Assembly (NCBI GenBank): GCA_003231035.1
Contig: QIHU01000785.1
Span: 1-9,492 of the forward strand
Direction of reading: 5' to 3'
Source: Acidobacteriota bacterium
GTDB taxonomy: Bacteria; Acidobacteriota; Thermoanaerobaculia; Multivoradales; SZUA-115
DNA: 9,492 nt
The notes beneath the pieces were generated by a model. The model searched no databases. It was not told where the DNA came from and worked only from the letters and a program-made list of their open reading frames with translations. Made by a program: the position numbers and the translations under genes. Of the stretch, positions 1 to 6,821 are shown in pieces (within the stretch, counting starts at the first letter, position 1; every line of letters begins with the position of its first letter).

Positions 1-2
1 AT

Positions 3-65
3 GACGGCGGCGGTCCTGCACAGTATGATGATGGCGCGCCGCCAGCCGGCAAAACCACCACATGA
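3..65 (+). CDS. 3' end of an unidentified upstream gene (partial)
   Basis: Frame 3 is open from the left edge and ends in TGA at 63-65, giving a 20-residue tail rich in Gly, Pro and Asp and ending in GKTTT. Its stop overlaps the hflX ATG as ATGA, the usual sign of translational coupling. hflX has no Shine-Dalgarno and no other start codon after the last in-frame stop (29-31), which fits coupling to an upstream gene. In proteobacteria hfq commonly precedes hflX, and Hfq often has a disordered tail of this kind, but nothing visible here identifies the protein. A frame-1 reading (1-147) is also open but would overlap hflX by 86 bp and is less likely. The tail could be chance open frame, since only 20 codons are visible. 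Confidence 0.4.
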   Translation, partial: DGGGPAQYDDGAPPAGKTTT

Positions 66-1747
66 TCGAAGGAAACACTCACGGCCTGCAAACCTCCCAG
101 CGCAAGGCGCTGGAGCGGACCTTTCGTCGCAGGGTCGCCAAGAGTGAGGTGGTCTCCCCGGAGCTGGCCCGTCATCTGACCGCCCTGTCGCGCGAGTTGG
201 GGCGCCAGGTGGGGGTGATGCTCAGTCGCGAGGGAGCGGTGAAAAGCGTGGTGGTGGGAGACGCCCACCAGCTCATGCTCCCCGATGTGGGTCGCTTGCG
301 CGGTGGCTCGGGCCGTTTTCGCGGTCTGCGCTGGGTGCACACCCACCTGCGGGGAGAGCCGCTTTCGATCGACGACCTCAACGATCTGGCCCTATTGCGG
401 TTGGATCTGGTGGCGGCGATCGAGGTGCTAGAGGATGGCGGCGCCGGGAGTATAGAACTCGCCCACCTGGACCCGGCTGGCTTAATGGTCGACGACGCCG
501 ACGAGGCGGATGGGCAGTCACCAGCCACGGAGCCGGTGGAGCCCTTTCGAAAGATCCGTGCCCGCGATATCCACGCCTTGGATTTCGACTTCGAGCTCAC
601 CATCGGCGCTTTGGAGGCGGAGTACAGCCGCTTGCATGGTGGCTCTGGAGCCAAGAAAGAGGAAGAGCGCGCGTTGGTGATCGGTCTCGAGCCCGACGAT
701 GGCCATTTCGCTGAAATGCTGGAGCTGGTGCGTTCTTCCGGGGTGGCGATCGCCGGTACTCTGCGCCAACGTCGGCGCAAGCAACATCCCAAGACGGTGG
801 TGGGTCGCGGCAAGCTGCAAGAGTTGGTGCTCGAAGGAATGCGTCGCCGGGCGACGGTGGCGATTTTCGATGTCGATCTGAGGCCGGCACCGGCCCGGGC
901 TTTTGAAGACGCCACCGGGCTCAAGGCGATCGATCGCACCCAGTTGATTCTCGATATCTTCGCCCAGCGGGCCAAGAGTCGCGATGGCAAGTTGCAAGTC
1001 GAGCTGGCGCAACTCAAATACTCGTTGCCACGGTTGACCGAGAAAGACGCCGGCTTGTCGCGACTGACCGGCGGTATCGGTGGGCGAGGTCCCGGCGAAA
1101 CGGTGATGGAGATCGGGCGCCGGAGGATTCGCGATCGCATCCGCTCCCTCGAAAAACAGGTGGAGAAACTCTCGAAGCAGCGCGATTTGCGCCGCCAGCG
1201 TCGGCGTCAAGCGCGGATTCCGGTGCTCTCGATCATCGGCTACACCAACGCCGGAAAGTCGACCCTGCTCAACGCCATGACCAAGAGCAAGGTCGAGGTC
1301 CAAGATCAGCTATTCATGACCCTCGACCCGACCAGTCGCCGGCTGCGCTTCCCGCGCGAGGGCGAGGTGATCATCAGCGACACGGTGGGCTTCATCGCCG
1401 ACCTACCGCCCGACTTGATCGCCGCCTTTCGCGCGACGCTCGAAGAGCTGGCCGACGCCGACCTGTTGCTGCACGTAGTCGACAGCGCCGATCCCCACAT
1501 GGAGGTGAAGATCGCCGCCGTCGAGAAGCTGCTGGAAGAGCTCTCAATCGAAGAGATCCCGCAGTTGATGGTGCTCAACAAGGCCGACCGACTGACCCCA
1601 GGCGAAGCGGAGGCTTTGGAAGTTCGCCACAACGCGGTCGCCGTCTCGGCCCTGAAGCGCCAAGGACTGCCCAAATTGGTCGCCGTCGCCGAGCAGCGGC
1701 TGGGCGACGGCCGGAAGTTGCTGCGGCAAGAAGGTGTCCACCGCTGA
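62..1747 (+). CDS. hflX: GTPase HflX, long form with N-terminal extension
   Basis: HflX is a ribosome-associated TRAFAC GTPase that splits stalled or stress-damaged 70S ribosomes in the cytoplasm. The G motifs are complete: G1 GYTNAGKS (393-400), G2 Thr420 in FMTLDPT, G3 DTVGF (440-444), G4 NKAD (506-509) and G5 SAL (529-531). Ahead of them are the HflX-specific GRGK (248-251), the Gly-rich GGIGGRGPGE (337-346) and a charged helical linker (about 353-385), so the HflX N and middle domains are intact. At 561 residues it is well over 100 longer than E. coli HflX (about 426). The excess is an N-terminal domain of roughly 190 residues, while the part after G5 is short (about 30 residues). ATG 62 is the only start available after the in-frame stop at 29-31. 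The family assignment is firm; the role of the extra domain is unknown. Confidence 0.97.
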   Translation: MIEGNTHGLQTSQRKALERTFRRRVAKSEVVSPELARHLTALSRELGRQVGVMLSREGAVKSVVVGDAHQLMLPDVGRLRGGSGRFRGLRWVHTHLRGEPLSIDDLNDLALLRLDLVAAIEVLEDGGAGSIELAHLDPAGLMVDDADEADGQSPATEPVEPFRKIRARDIHALDFDFELTIGALEAEYSRLHGGSGAKKEEERALVIGLEPDDGHFAEMLELVRSSGVAIAGTLRQRRRKQHPKTVVGRGKLQELVLEGMRRRATVAIFDVDLRPAPARAFEDATGLKAIDRTQLILDIFAQRAKSRDGKLQVELAQLKYSLPRLTEKDAGLSRLTGGIGGRGPGETVMEIGRRRIRDRIRSLEKQVEKLSKQRDLRRQRRRQARIPVLSIIGYTNAGKSTLLNAMTKSKVEVQDQLFMTLDPTSRRLRFPREGEVIISDTVGFIADLPPDLIAAFRATLEELADADLLLHVVDSADPHMEVKIAAVEKLLEELSIEEIPQLMVLNKADRLTPGEAEALEVRHNAVAVSALKRQGLPKLVAVAEQRLGDGRKLLRQEGVHR

Positions 1748-1766
1748 GGCGGTGGCTTCCTGACCC

Positions 1767-3236
1767 TTACTGGCGCCCCGCGGGCGCCGGTTCGAAGAAG
1801 ACCACCAGCCGGCCGACCTGCGCGCGCGCCGAGCGGTTGTCGAAGTGGGCGTAGACGACGATGCCGGTCGGTGTCTTCCTGACCTTCGGGTGGCCGGGCC
1901 AGATGGCGCCGCCGGTGGGGCATTCCTGGCCGGCGTTGCAGCCGACTTGGTCGCGCTCGTGGCGGGCTTCGTAGCGGTAGCCACGGTAGCTGGAACCGAC
2001 CGGCAGGAAGACGGTGAGTACCTGGCACGACGATTCCGGGTCGGCGAACTCAGCCAGCAAGCTGGTGACTCGCTGGCGCGCCTCCGAGCGAATATTTAAG
2101 GTGGCGGCGCCGGTGGTGGGGTCGATCAGAGGGCCGGCCCAGTTCTCTTCGGCGAGACCGGCGCGGCCACCGGCGAGGGCGACGATATTGGCCAGCGCCG
2201 CCTCGGCGCCACCGCAGCCACTGCCGCGAGCACCGCCCCCGGAAGCGGCGGGAGCGGCCAGTTGTTCGACCACCAGCGCCTGTTCTCCGGGCGGGCATTC
2301 CGGGCAGGAGTTCCCGCTACGTAGAACCGCCGTGGGACGCAGCGTGGCCCGTGCATCGGCGGAATCCCACGGTGCCGCTTCGCTGGGGGCCGGTTCGGCC
2401 ATGGAGGGCTGAGGCGCGGGCGTCGGGGTGGGCGCGGCCGGCTTGGGGGCCGGTGGCTGGATCTTCGCGGGCGTGGGCGCACCCTGGGTGGCGGCCGGAG
2501 GAGCGGTGGCCGGTGCGCTCTCTTCTCGCTGCGGCTCCGATGCTGGCACCCGTTTCGGCTCGGGTTTCGGTTCGAGTTTCGCTTCTGGGGCGGGTTGCGC
2601 GGGGGGCAACTTCGGCTTGGTCTCCGGCTTCACCGGCACGGCCTCGGGTGCCTTGGTCGGGGCTTTGGCCGGTGGTCGGGCCGGTGGCTGGCTGGGGGCC
2701 GGGGTTGGAACGGCGGGGGGCGCTACTTGGGGTGGTGCCGTTTGGGGTTGTCTTGCGCGGGGGCGCGTGGCCTCTGGTTGGGGAATGGCCTGAGGTGTTT
2801 CTTGGGGACGCTTCTTAGACGCCTTGCGACCTTCGGCCCGGCGAATATTGCTGCCGGTCTTGAAGAACTTGAACTTCAGCGTGGCCTCGGTCCCCTCGCG
2901 CAGCGGCCCGGCGGTGATGATTGGCGGCTTGCCGGGGCGCACTTCGATCAGGGCGAAAAAGTGGGCGTAGCCGTCGCGCCGAACGTCGATGCGCCAGCGT
3001 CCGAGGCCGATGTCGGTGAACAAGACCTTGCCCTTGCTGTCGGTTAGCTCGGCGGCTGGACCGACGTAGGGCTCGACATCGGCGTAGCGCAACAACACTT
3101 CGGCGTTGGCCAGCGGCTTGCGCTTGTCGAGGACCTCGACACCGACCGTCTCGTCCCCCTTCCACACCTGCGCCTGGCAGACGGTTGCGAAGGTCAACAG
3201 GACTAGGCTGGCGGCGGCGGTCGAAATCTTGCGCAT
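1767..3236 (-). CDS. Exported protein: Ig-like domain, Pro-rich linker, Cys-containing C-terminal domain
   Basis: I do not recognise this 489-residue protein as a named family. Residues 1-22 form a signal peptide (MRK, hydrophobic stretch, likely cleavage after CQA). A Cys is present at 20, but Val precedes it, so it is not a good lipobox. Residues about 27-130 resemble a carboxypeptidase-regulatory / Ig-like beta-sandwich, with a turn around TDSKGKVLFTDI and a pattern like GRWRIDVRRDGY. Residues about 143-285 are a low-complexity Pro/Ala/Lys/Glu linker, probably extended and similar in composition to TonB-type spacers, but with no TonB C-terminal domain or membrane anchor. Residues about 300-489 form a Cys-containing domain (Cys311, 314, 341, 404, 433, 439). 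ATG 3236 is chosen because it begins the signal peptide and follows a GAGGT. An in-frame GTG at 3314 would add 26 residues. Its role outside the cytoplasm is unknown. Confidence 0.85.
   Translation of the reverse strand: MRKISTAAASLVLLTFATVCQAQVWKGDETVGVEVLDKRKPLANAEVLLRYADVEPYVGPAAELTDSKGKVLFTDIGLGRWRIDVRRDGYAHFFALIEVRPGKPPIITAGPLREGTEATLKFKFFKTGSNIRRAEGRKASKKRPQETPQAIPQPEATRPRARQPQTAPPQVAPPAVPTPAPSQPPARPPAKAPTKAPEAVPVKPETKPKLPPAQPAPEAKLEPKPEPKRVPASEPQREESAPATAPPAATQGAPTPAKIQPPAPKPAAPTPTPAPQPSMAEPAPSEAAPWDSADARATLRPTAVLRSGNSCPECPPGEQALVVEQLAAPAASGGGARGSGCGGAEAALANIVALAGGRAGLAEENWAGPLIDPTTGAATLNIRSEARQRVTSLLAEFADPESSCQVLTVFLPVGSSYRGYRYEARHERDQVGCNAGQECPTGGAIWPGHPKVRKTPTGIVVYAHFDNRSARAQVGRLVVFFEPAPAGRQ
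1769..1791. terminator. GC-rich hairpin at the convergent gene junction
   Basis: A perfect 7-bp GGCGCCC/GGGCGCC stem with a 3-nt CGC loop lies at 1772-1788. It extends to about 10 bp (1769-1791) if one G-U pair is allowed. It begins 22 bp after the hflX stop and covers the last codons of the leftward gene, so it could end transcription from both sides. Neither side has a U tract, so a classical intrinsic terminator is not shown. It may instead be a stabilising 3' hairpin or a chance product of the Ala-Pro-Ala-Gly codons. Confidence 0.35.
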
Positions 3237-3239
3237 CGG

Positions 3240-3244
3240 ACCTC
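3240..3244 (-). promoter_or_regulatory. Shine-Dalgarno-like GAGGT supporting start 3236
   Basis: GAGGT on the minus strand lies 3 nt before the ATG at 3236. The spacing is short but workable. It favours this ATG, which begins a signal peptide, over the in-frame GTG at 3314, which has no such site. Confidence 0.35.
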
Positions 3245-3319
3245 GCTTGCGGCGAGCCGGCCACTGGGTCAATGGGGTCGGCGTCGCCAGTTGTCTCAGT
3301 CGGTGTGTCAGCACTGCCT

Positions 3320-3325
3320 ATTCTA
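3320..3325 (-). promoter_or_regulatory. Candidate -10 element (TAGAAT) in the 141-bp gap
   Basis: TAGAAT on the minus strand matches the sigma-70 -10 consensus at five of six positions. It sits 83 bp upstream of the ATG at 3236, in the gap after the TPR/FG-GAP gene, and could give the Pro-rich protein its own promoter. No convincing -35 is seen 16-18 bp upstream. Chance occurrence is quite possible. Confidence 0.2.
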
Positions 3326-3377
3326 CGCTGAGAACCGGTGTTGGGATGGCTACCTAGAGTCGCGGCGTCGCCACCGC

Positions 3378-6300
3378 TCAGCGGTAGCCGCTCATCCCGT
3401 GATGGGGCAGCGGGCCGATCGTCCGCGAATGGGCGGTGTGAATGTCGGCATCCTTGACCCAACCGTCGGTGAAGAGGACGTAGTCGCGTCGGTAGCCTTC
3501 GGCCAACGGCGGCAGGAGGGTGGCGTCGTAGGTGAGGGTCATTTCGTGGCCGGCGATGAGGATCGCGTAGCGGTCGTCGTTGGCTTGGAGCAGCGCGGTG
3601 ACCGGCCCCGCCGCGGTGGCCTCGCCGAGCATCGGCCGGAAGGGGGAGTCGACGCGCACTTGGCGGTAGTCGAAGAGGTGGGGGCCGGTGGTCGACTCCC
3701 GGTAGAGGCGCGAGAAACCGCGCTGGTGGAGGGTGGCCCGCTGGGGCTCCAAGTGGGTGATGCGCAGGGCGGGTTCGCCCCCTGAAGCCGGATCGCCGAG
3801 GGCCAGGGCGGCGCGGTCCCAGTAGATCTGCATGGTGGTCGCGAGGCGCAGGGTAACGCCGCCGGCGGGTAGGCGACCGGTCAGATCGATCACCATACTC
3901 TTGCGCTTGCCGTTGGGAAAGCCGATCGAGCCTTCGAGCAGTCGCCAGCTGCCGTCCGCCTGTAACAGTTCGAGACTGGGTGGCCGGGGATCGCGCGAGG
4001 AGTCCTGGGCGAGGGCGAAGTTGATGCTCGAATCGGTGGGGAAGATCCAGCCGTGGAGCAGCAGGCGCAGCCGTCGATCGGCCGGTACCCCCTCGAAGGT
4101 CAGCTCGACGGAGTGGCCCTGGGTTAGCCCCTGGTAGCGATCCAGCGGCAGTTGATCGACATGCACACCATCGCGGTGGAGGATCCGGGCGAGGACATCG
4201 CGTCCTTGGTGGTCGCGGGCGCGCACCGGCGAGAGCTGTTCGCCAATCAGGTGAATCGGGGCCTCACTCGGGTAGGGCGGTGGGGTGAACCGTTCGTCGA
4301 CGAGTAACTCGGTGGCCGCCGGGTGGTCGACGGCGAGCAGATACTGGCGGTCGATGTAGGCCGCCTCCCACAGTTCCTCGGTGACTTGGAGCCAAAGTTT
4401 ACCGCCCACTGGGCGCAGAATTTCGCCGCTGATGCGCACCCAATCGCGGGCCGATTGGTGGGGTGCCGCGGAGCCGTCGGGGAGGACCATCCCCAGCGGT
4501 GAGCGCCACATCAAGTCGGTGACGAAGCGGAACTCCTCGCCGTCGAAAGTGTAGAGGAAGGGGCACGAGCCTTTGAGCACCTGCTCCTCGACCAGAGTGC
4601 GGTCGGCGCCCAGCCGCTGCCAAGTTTGCGCCAGCCCGTTCGTCCACACCACGCGCACCACGTCGGCCATCCGGCTGGAGCCGAGGCCGATGTGGTTGAG
4701 GGCGCCGTTGCCGGGCAGCGTTTGCAGCGTACCGCCGCTGCGTACTTCGATCTTGGAGAACAGCCCTTGGGTGTTGGTCTTCGAGTTGTTGTCGCGCTTA
4801 CCCAGCAGGGCGAGGCGGATCCAGTGGTTGCGGTTGCCGCCCTCGTTGCGCCACAGCCGGGGACGGCCTTGGGCGCCTTGCGCGATCAGGTCGAGGTCGC
4901 CGTCGTTGTCGAAGTCGCCGGGGAGTAGCTCGGAAACCTCGGCGAGGCCCAAACCGGTCGTCTCGACCACCCAGCGGTCACCCCGATTGCGCAGGAGGAG
5001 GATGGCGTCGCCCTCGCGGCCCACTTTCGAGTCTTCCGGCGCTTCGCTGTCGGCGAGGGCGGCGACGATGTCGGGGTCGCCGTCGTTGTCGAAGTCGCCC
5101 ACCGCGGCGGCCCGCCAGTGCATGGAGGCCAACGGTAGGGAAGCGGGAGAAAAGTGGCCGCCCTGGTTGTGCAGGAGGGTCGCTCCGGCCGCGCCCCAGA
5201 GGAGCAGATCGAACTGACCATCGCCGTTGAAGTCGTGGAGTTCGGCGGCGCTGAAGCCGGCCGTCAGGGTGGAGAGACCGGCCGCGGCGCTTATTTCCCG
5301 AAACGTTCCGGTGCGCCGGTTGCTGTAGAGGCGAGGGTGGGAGGCGGCGTGTACGGTGAGCAGGTCGAGGTCGCCATCGTCGTCGAAATCGGCCACCACG
5401 GCGTCGCGGGTGGCTTGCGCCGGCCCGCCAATCCCCAGCTCCCGCGCCCGCTCAACCCACCGGCCGTCGCCGTTGTTTTGTAGGTAAAGATCGGGGCGGC
5501 CGTCGCGGGCCATGAAGAGATCCAGATCGCCGTCATGGTCGATCTCAACGGGGAAGAAGCGCGCCGGGGCTGCTCCTGGAGGGGCCTTGTCGCGGTCGCT
5601 GAATAGGGGGCGGGGAGCGGCGAAACCGCCTTCGTCGGTGCCCGCGAGCAGTTCGACGACCCGCTTGGCGCCGCCGCGACCTTGGACGAGGTCGACCCGG
5701 CCGTCCTGATCGAAGTCGTAGGCGGAGAGGTGGGCACCCCGAGGAGGATTGGCATCGAGGCGGCGCTGGGCGAACCGGCCCTGGTGCCAGCTCAGGATGC
5801 GGGCACTGTCGCCAGTAACGGCGAGAAGCTGCTCTTGGGAACCGGGTTGGTGAAGCGGGGTGAGGGTGGCTTCTCCCGCCGGCAGTTCGTCCAAACCGGA
5901 GTCTTCGGTGGCGTCAACAAAGCGGAAGGCGATGTCTTGGCCGCCCTGGATGCTCTTGGGTAGCGGCGGGTCGAAGTCTTGCTGCGGGAAGAGGGTTCCG
6001 CCCTGCTGCCGGCCGCCGGTGAGTGGCACCAGGTCGAGTTGGTAGAGCTCGCTGGGGCGCAACAAGTTGCGGATGACCAAGGCGGGCGGCCGCAAGGCCG
6101 CTGGGTCCTCCTCGGCCACCCCCGAATCGAGGTCCTCGCGCAGCCTCGTGGCGTAGTCTTCGAGGTTGCCGGTGAAACCGTCGAGCCGGTCCTCGATGGC
6201 ATCCAGCGCGTCGTGGGTCGCTTCGGGATCTCCCGAGTAGGCGGCCGCGACCAGCCGATCGACCAGCAACACCAGGTTCTCCTCAGCGCGCTCCAGGGCT

Positions 6301-6821
6301 GCTTCGAGGTGGGGCAGGGCGGCCGCGGTCTGGCGTTCGGCCTCCAGAGTCTGGGCGCGCAGGTAGTGGGGGCGGGGGTCGCCGGGATGCGCTTGCTCGA
6401 AACGGCGCAGGGTCTGCTCGCGCCGGGCGCCCATCTCAGGGGCCAGTTCGAGCACTTTGGCCAGGGTGTAGAGCACCTGCGCATTGTCCGGCCGCAGGGC
6501 GGTGGCGCGGTCGATGGCGATGAGGGCGGCGGCGGTCTGGCCCGACTTCAAATGACAAATGGCCAGATTGACCGGCGGCAGGACGTTGTCGGGGAGCAGC
6601 TTCTGGAGCTCTTCGAGCCGCTCCACCGCCCGCCCGTAGTTGGCCTCCTCCATGTCCGCCAGGGCCAAACCGCTGAGCTGGGCCGCGTGCCGCAGGCGGG
6701 CCTCCTCGGCCGCTTGGGCCGCCTTCTTGCCAGCCTTGGCGGGCGAGTCGGAGGCGAGCCAGAGGGCAGCCAGCAGGCCGATGGCGACGAGGAGTCGGGC
6801 CGTTGGCGAGGAAACTCTCAT
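3378..6821 (-). CDS. Exported TPR / FG-GAP (VCBS) / ASPIC-UnbV protein
   Basis: This 1147-residue protein starts with a signal peptide (hydrophobic 10-23, probable cleavage after AKA at 28-30). Residues about 45-190 are helical with TPR character (for example around GLALADMEEANYGRAVERLE and AIDRATALRPDNAQVLYTLA), usually a protein-binding arm. Residues about 295-660 carry FG-GAP/VCBS beta-propeller repeats with Asp-rich calcium loops at about 369, 428, 478, 530, 576 and 636. Residues about 665-745 match the ASPIC/UnbV pattern (NHWIRLALLG, then a glycine-rich part and VVRVVWTNG). The last 400 residues, beginning at GSCPFLYTFDGEEFRFVTDL, are beta-rich and lack a motif I can name. The start overlaps the upstream stop as ATGA with no Shine-Dalgarno, so it is probably translated from the same mRNA as the CRTAC1-like gene. 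It is likely a secreted or periplasmic adhesion or scaffold protein; no catalytic residues are evident and the ligand is unknown. Confidence 0.93.
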   Translation of the reverse strand: MRVSSPTARLLVAIGLLAALWLASDSPAKAGKKAAQAAEEARLRHAAQLSGLALADMEEANYGRAVERLEELQKLLPDNVLPPVNLAICHLKSGQTAAALIAIDRATALRPDNAQVLYTLAKVLELAPEMGARREQTLRRFEQAHPGDPRPHYLRAQTLEAERQTAAALPHLEAALERAEENLVLLVDRLVAAAYSGDPEATHDALDAIEDRLDGFTGNLEDYATRLREDLDSGVAEEDPAALRPPALVIRNLLRPSELYQLDLVPLTGGRQQGGTLFPQQDFDPPLPKSIQGGQDIAFRFVDATEDSGLDELPAGEATLTPLHQPGSQEQLLAVTGDSARILSWHQGRFAQRRLDANPPRGAHLSAYDFDQDGRVDLVQGRGGAKRVVELLAGTDEGGFAAPRPLFSDRDKAPPGAAPARFFPVEIDHDGDLDLFMARDGRPDLYLQNNGDGRWVERARELGIGGPAQATRDAVVADFDDDGDLDLLTVHAASHPRLYSNRRTGTFREISAAAGLSTLTAGFSAAELHDFNGDGQFDLLLWGAAGATLLHNQGGHFSPASLPLASMHWRAAAVGDFDNDGDPDIVAALADSEAPEDSKVGREGDAILLLRNRGDRWVVETTGLGLAEVSELLPGDFDNDGDLDLIAQGAQGRPRLWRNEGGNRNHWIRLALLGKRDNNSKTNTQGLFSKIEVRSGGTLQTLPGNGALNHIGLGSSRMADVVRVVWTNGLAQTWQRLGADRTLVEEQVLKGSCPFLYTFDGEEFRFVTDLMWRSPLGMVLPDGSAAPHQSARDWVRISGEILRPVGGKLWLQVTEELWEAAYIDRQYLLAVDHPAATELLVDERFTPPPYPSEAPIHLIGEQLSPVRARDHQGRDVLARILHRDGVHVDQLPLDRYQGLTQGHSVELTFEGVPADRRLRLLLHGWIFPTDSSINFALAQDSSRDPRPPSLELLQADGSWRLLEGSIGFPNGKRKSMVIDLTGRLPAGGVTLRLATTMQIYWDRAALALGDPASGGEPALRITHLEPQRATLHQRGFSRLYRESTTGPHLFDYRQVRVDSPFRPMLGEATAAGPVTALLQANDDRYAILIAGHEMTLTYDATLLPPLAEGYRRDYVLFTDGWVKDADIHTAHSRTIGPLPHHGMSGYR
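4895..5099. repeat. Two 25-bp identical copies encoding FG-GAP calcium loops
   Basis: The 25 bases at 4895-4919 recur exactly at 5075-5099, 180 bp apart and in the same frame. Each encodes the DFDNDGD loop of adjacent FG-GAP repeats. Shorter near-copies occur at about 5375, 8003 and 8158, the last two in the neighbouring FG-GAP gene. The match most likely reflects protein repeat plus biased codons. The exact copies could allow deletion or expansion of one 60-residue repeat by recombination. Confidence 0.7.

Noticed and set aside
172..1303. Long open frames antisense to hflX (322 and 261 codons).
   Set aside because: They oppose a certain hflX, have Arg/Ser/Pro-rich translations typical of the wrong strand of GC-rich genes, and contain no recognisable domain.
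2450..2810. TonB as an identity for the Pro-rich protein.
   Set aside because: The Pro/Lys linker is similar in composition, but there is a cleavable signal peptide rather than a membrane anchor and no TonB C-terminal domain.
2014..3047. Several + strand open frames with Gly/Ala/Trp-rich translations.
   Set aside because: They are the complement of the Pro/Ala-rich linker codons of the minus-strand gene; low complexity rather than genes.
3237..3314. 26-residue extension of the Pro-rich protein to GTG 3314.
   Set aside because: It would bury the signal peptide behind a long n-region, whereas ATG 3236 begins the signal peptide directly and has a GAGGT before it. The TAGAAT near 3320 leaves some doubt.
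4860..5710. The periodic GTCGTCGAAGTCGCC-like pattern as a CRISPR or regulatory repeat array.
   Set aside because: The units are in frame, vary in sequence and spacing, and encode the Asp-rich calcium loops of FG-GAP repeats.
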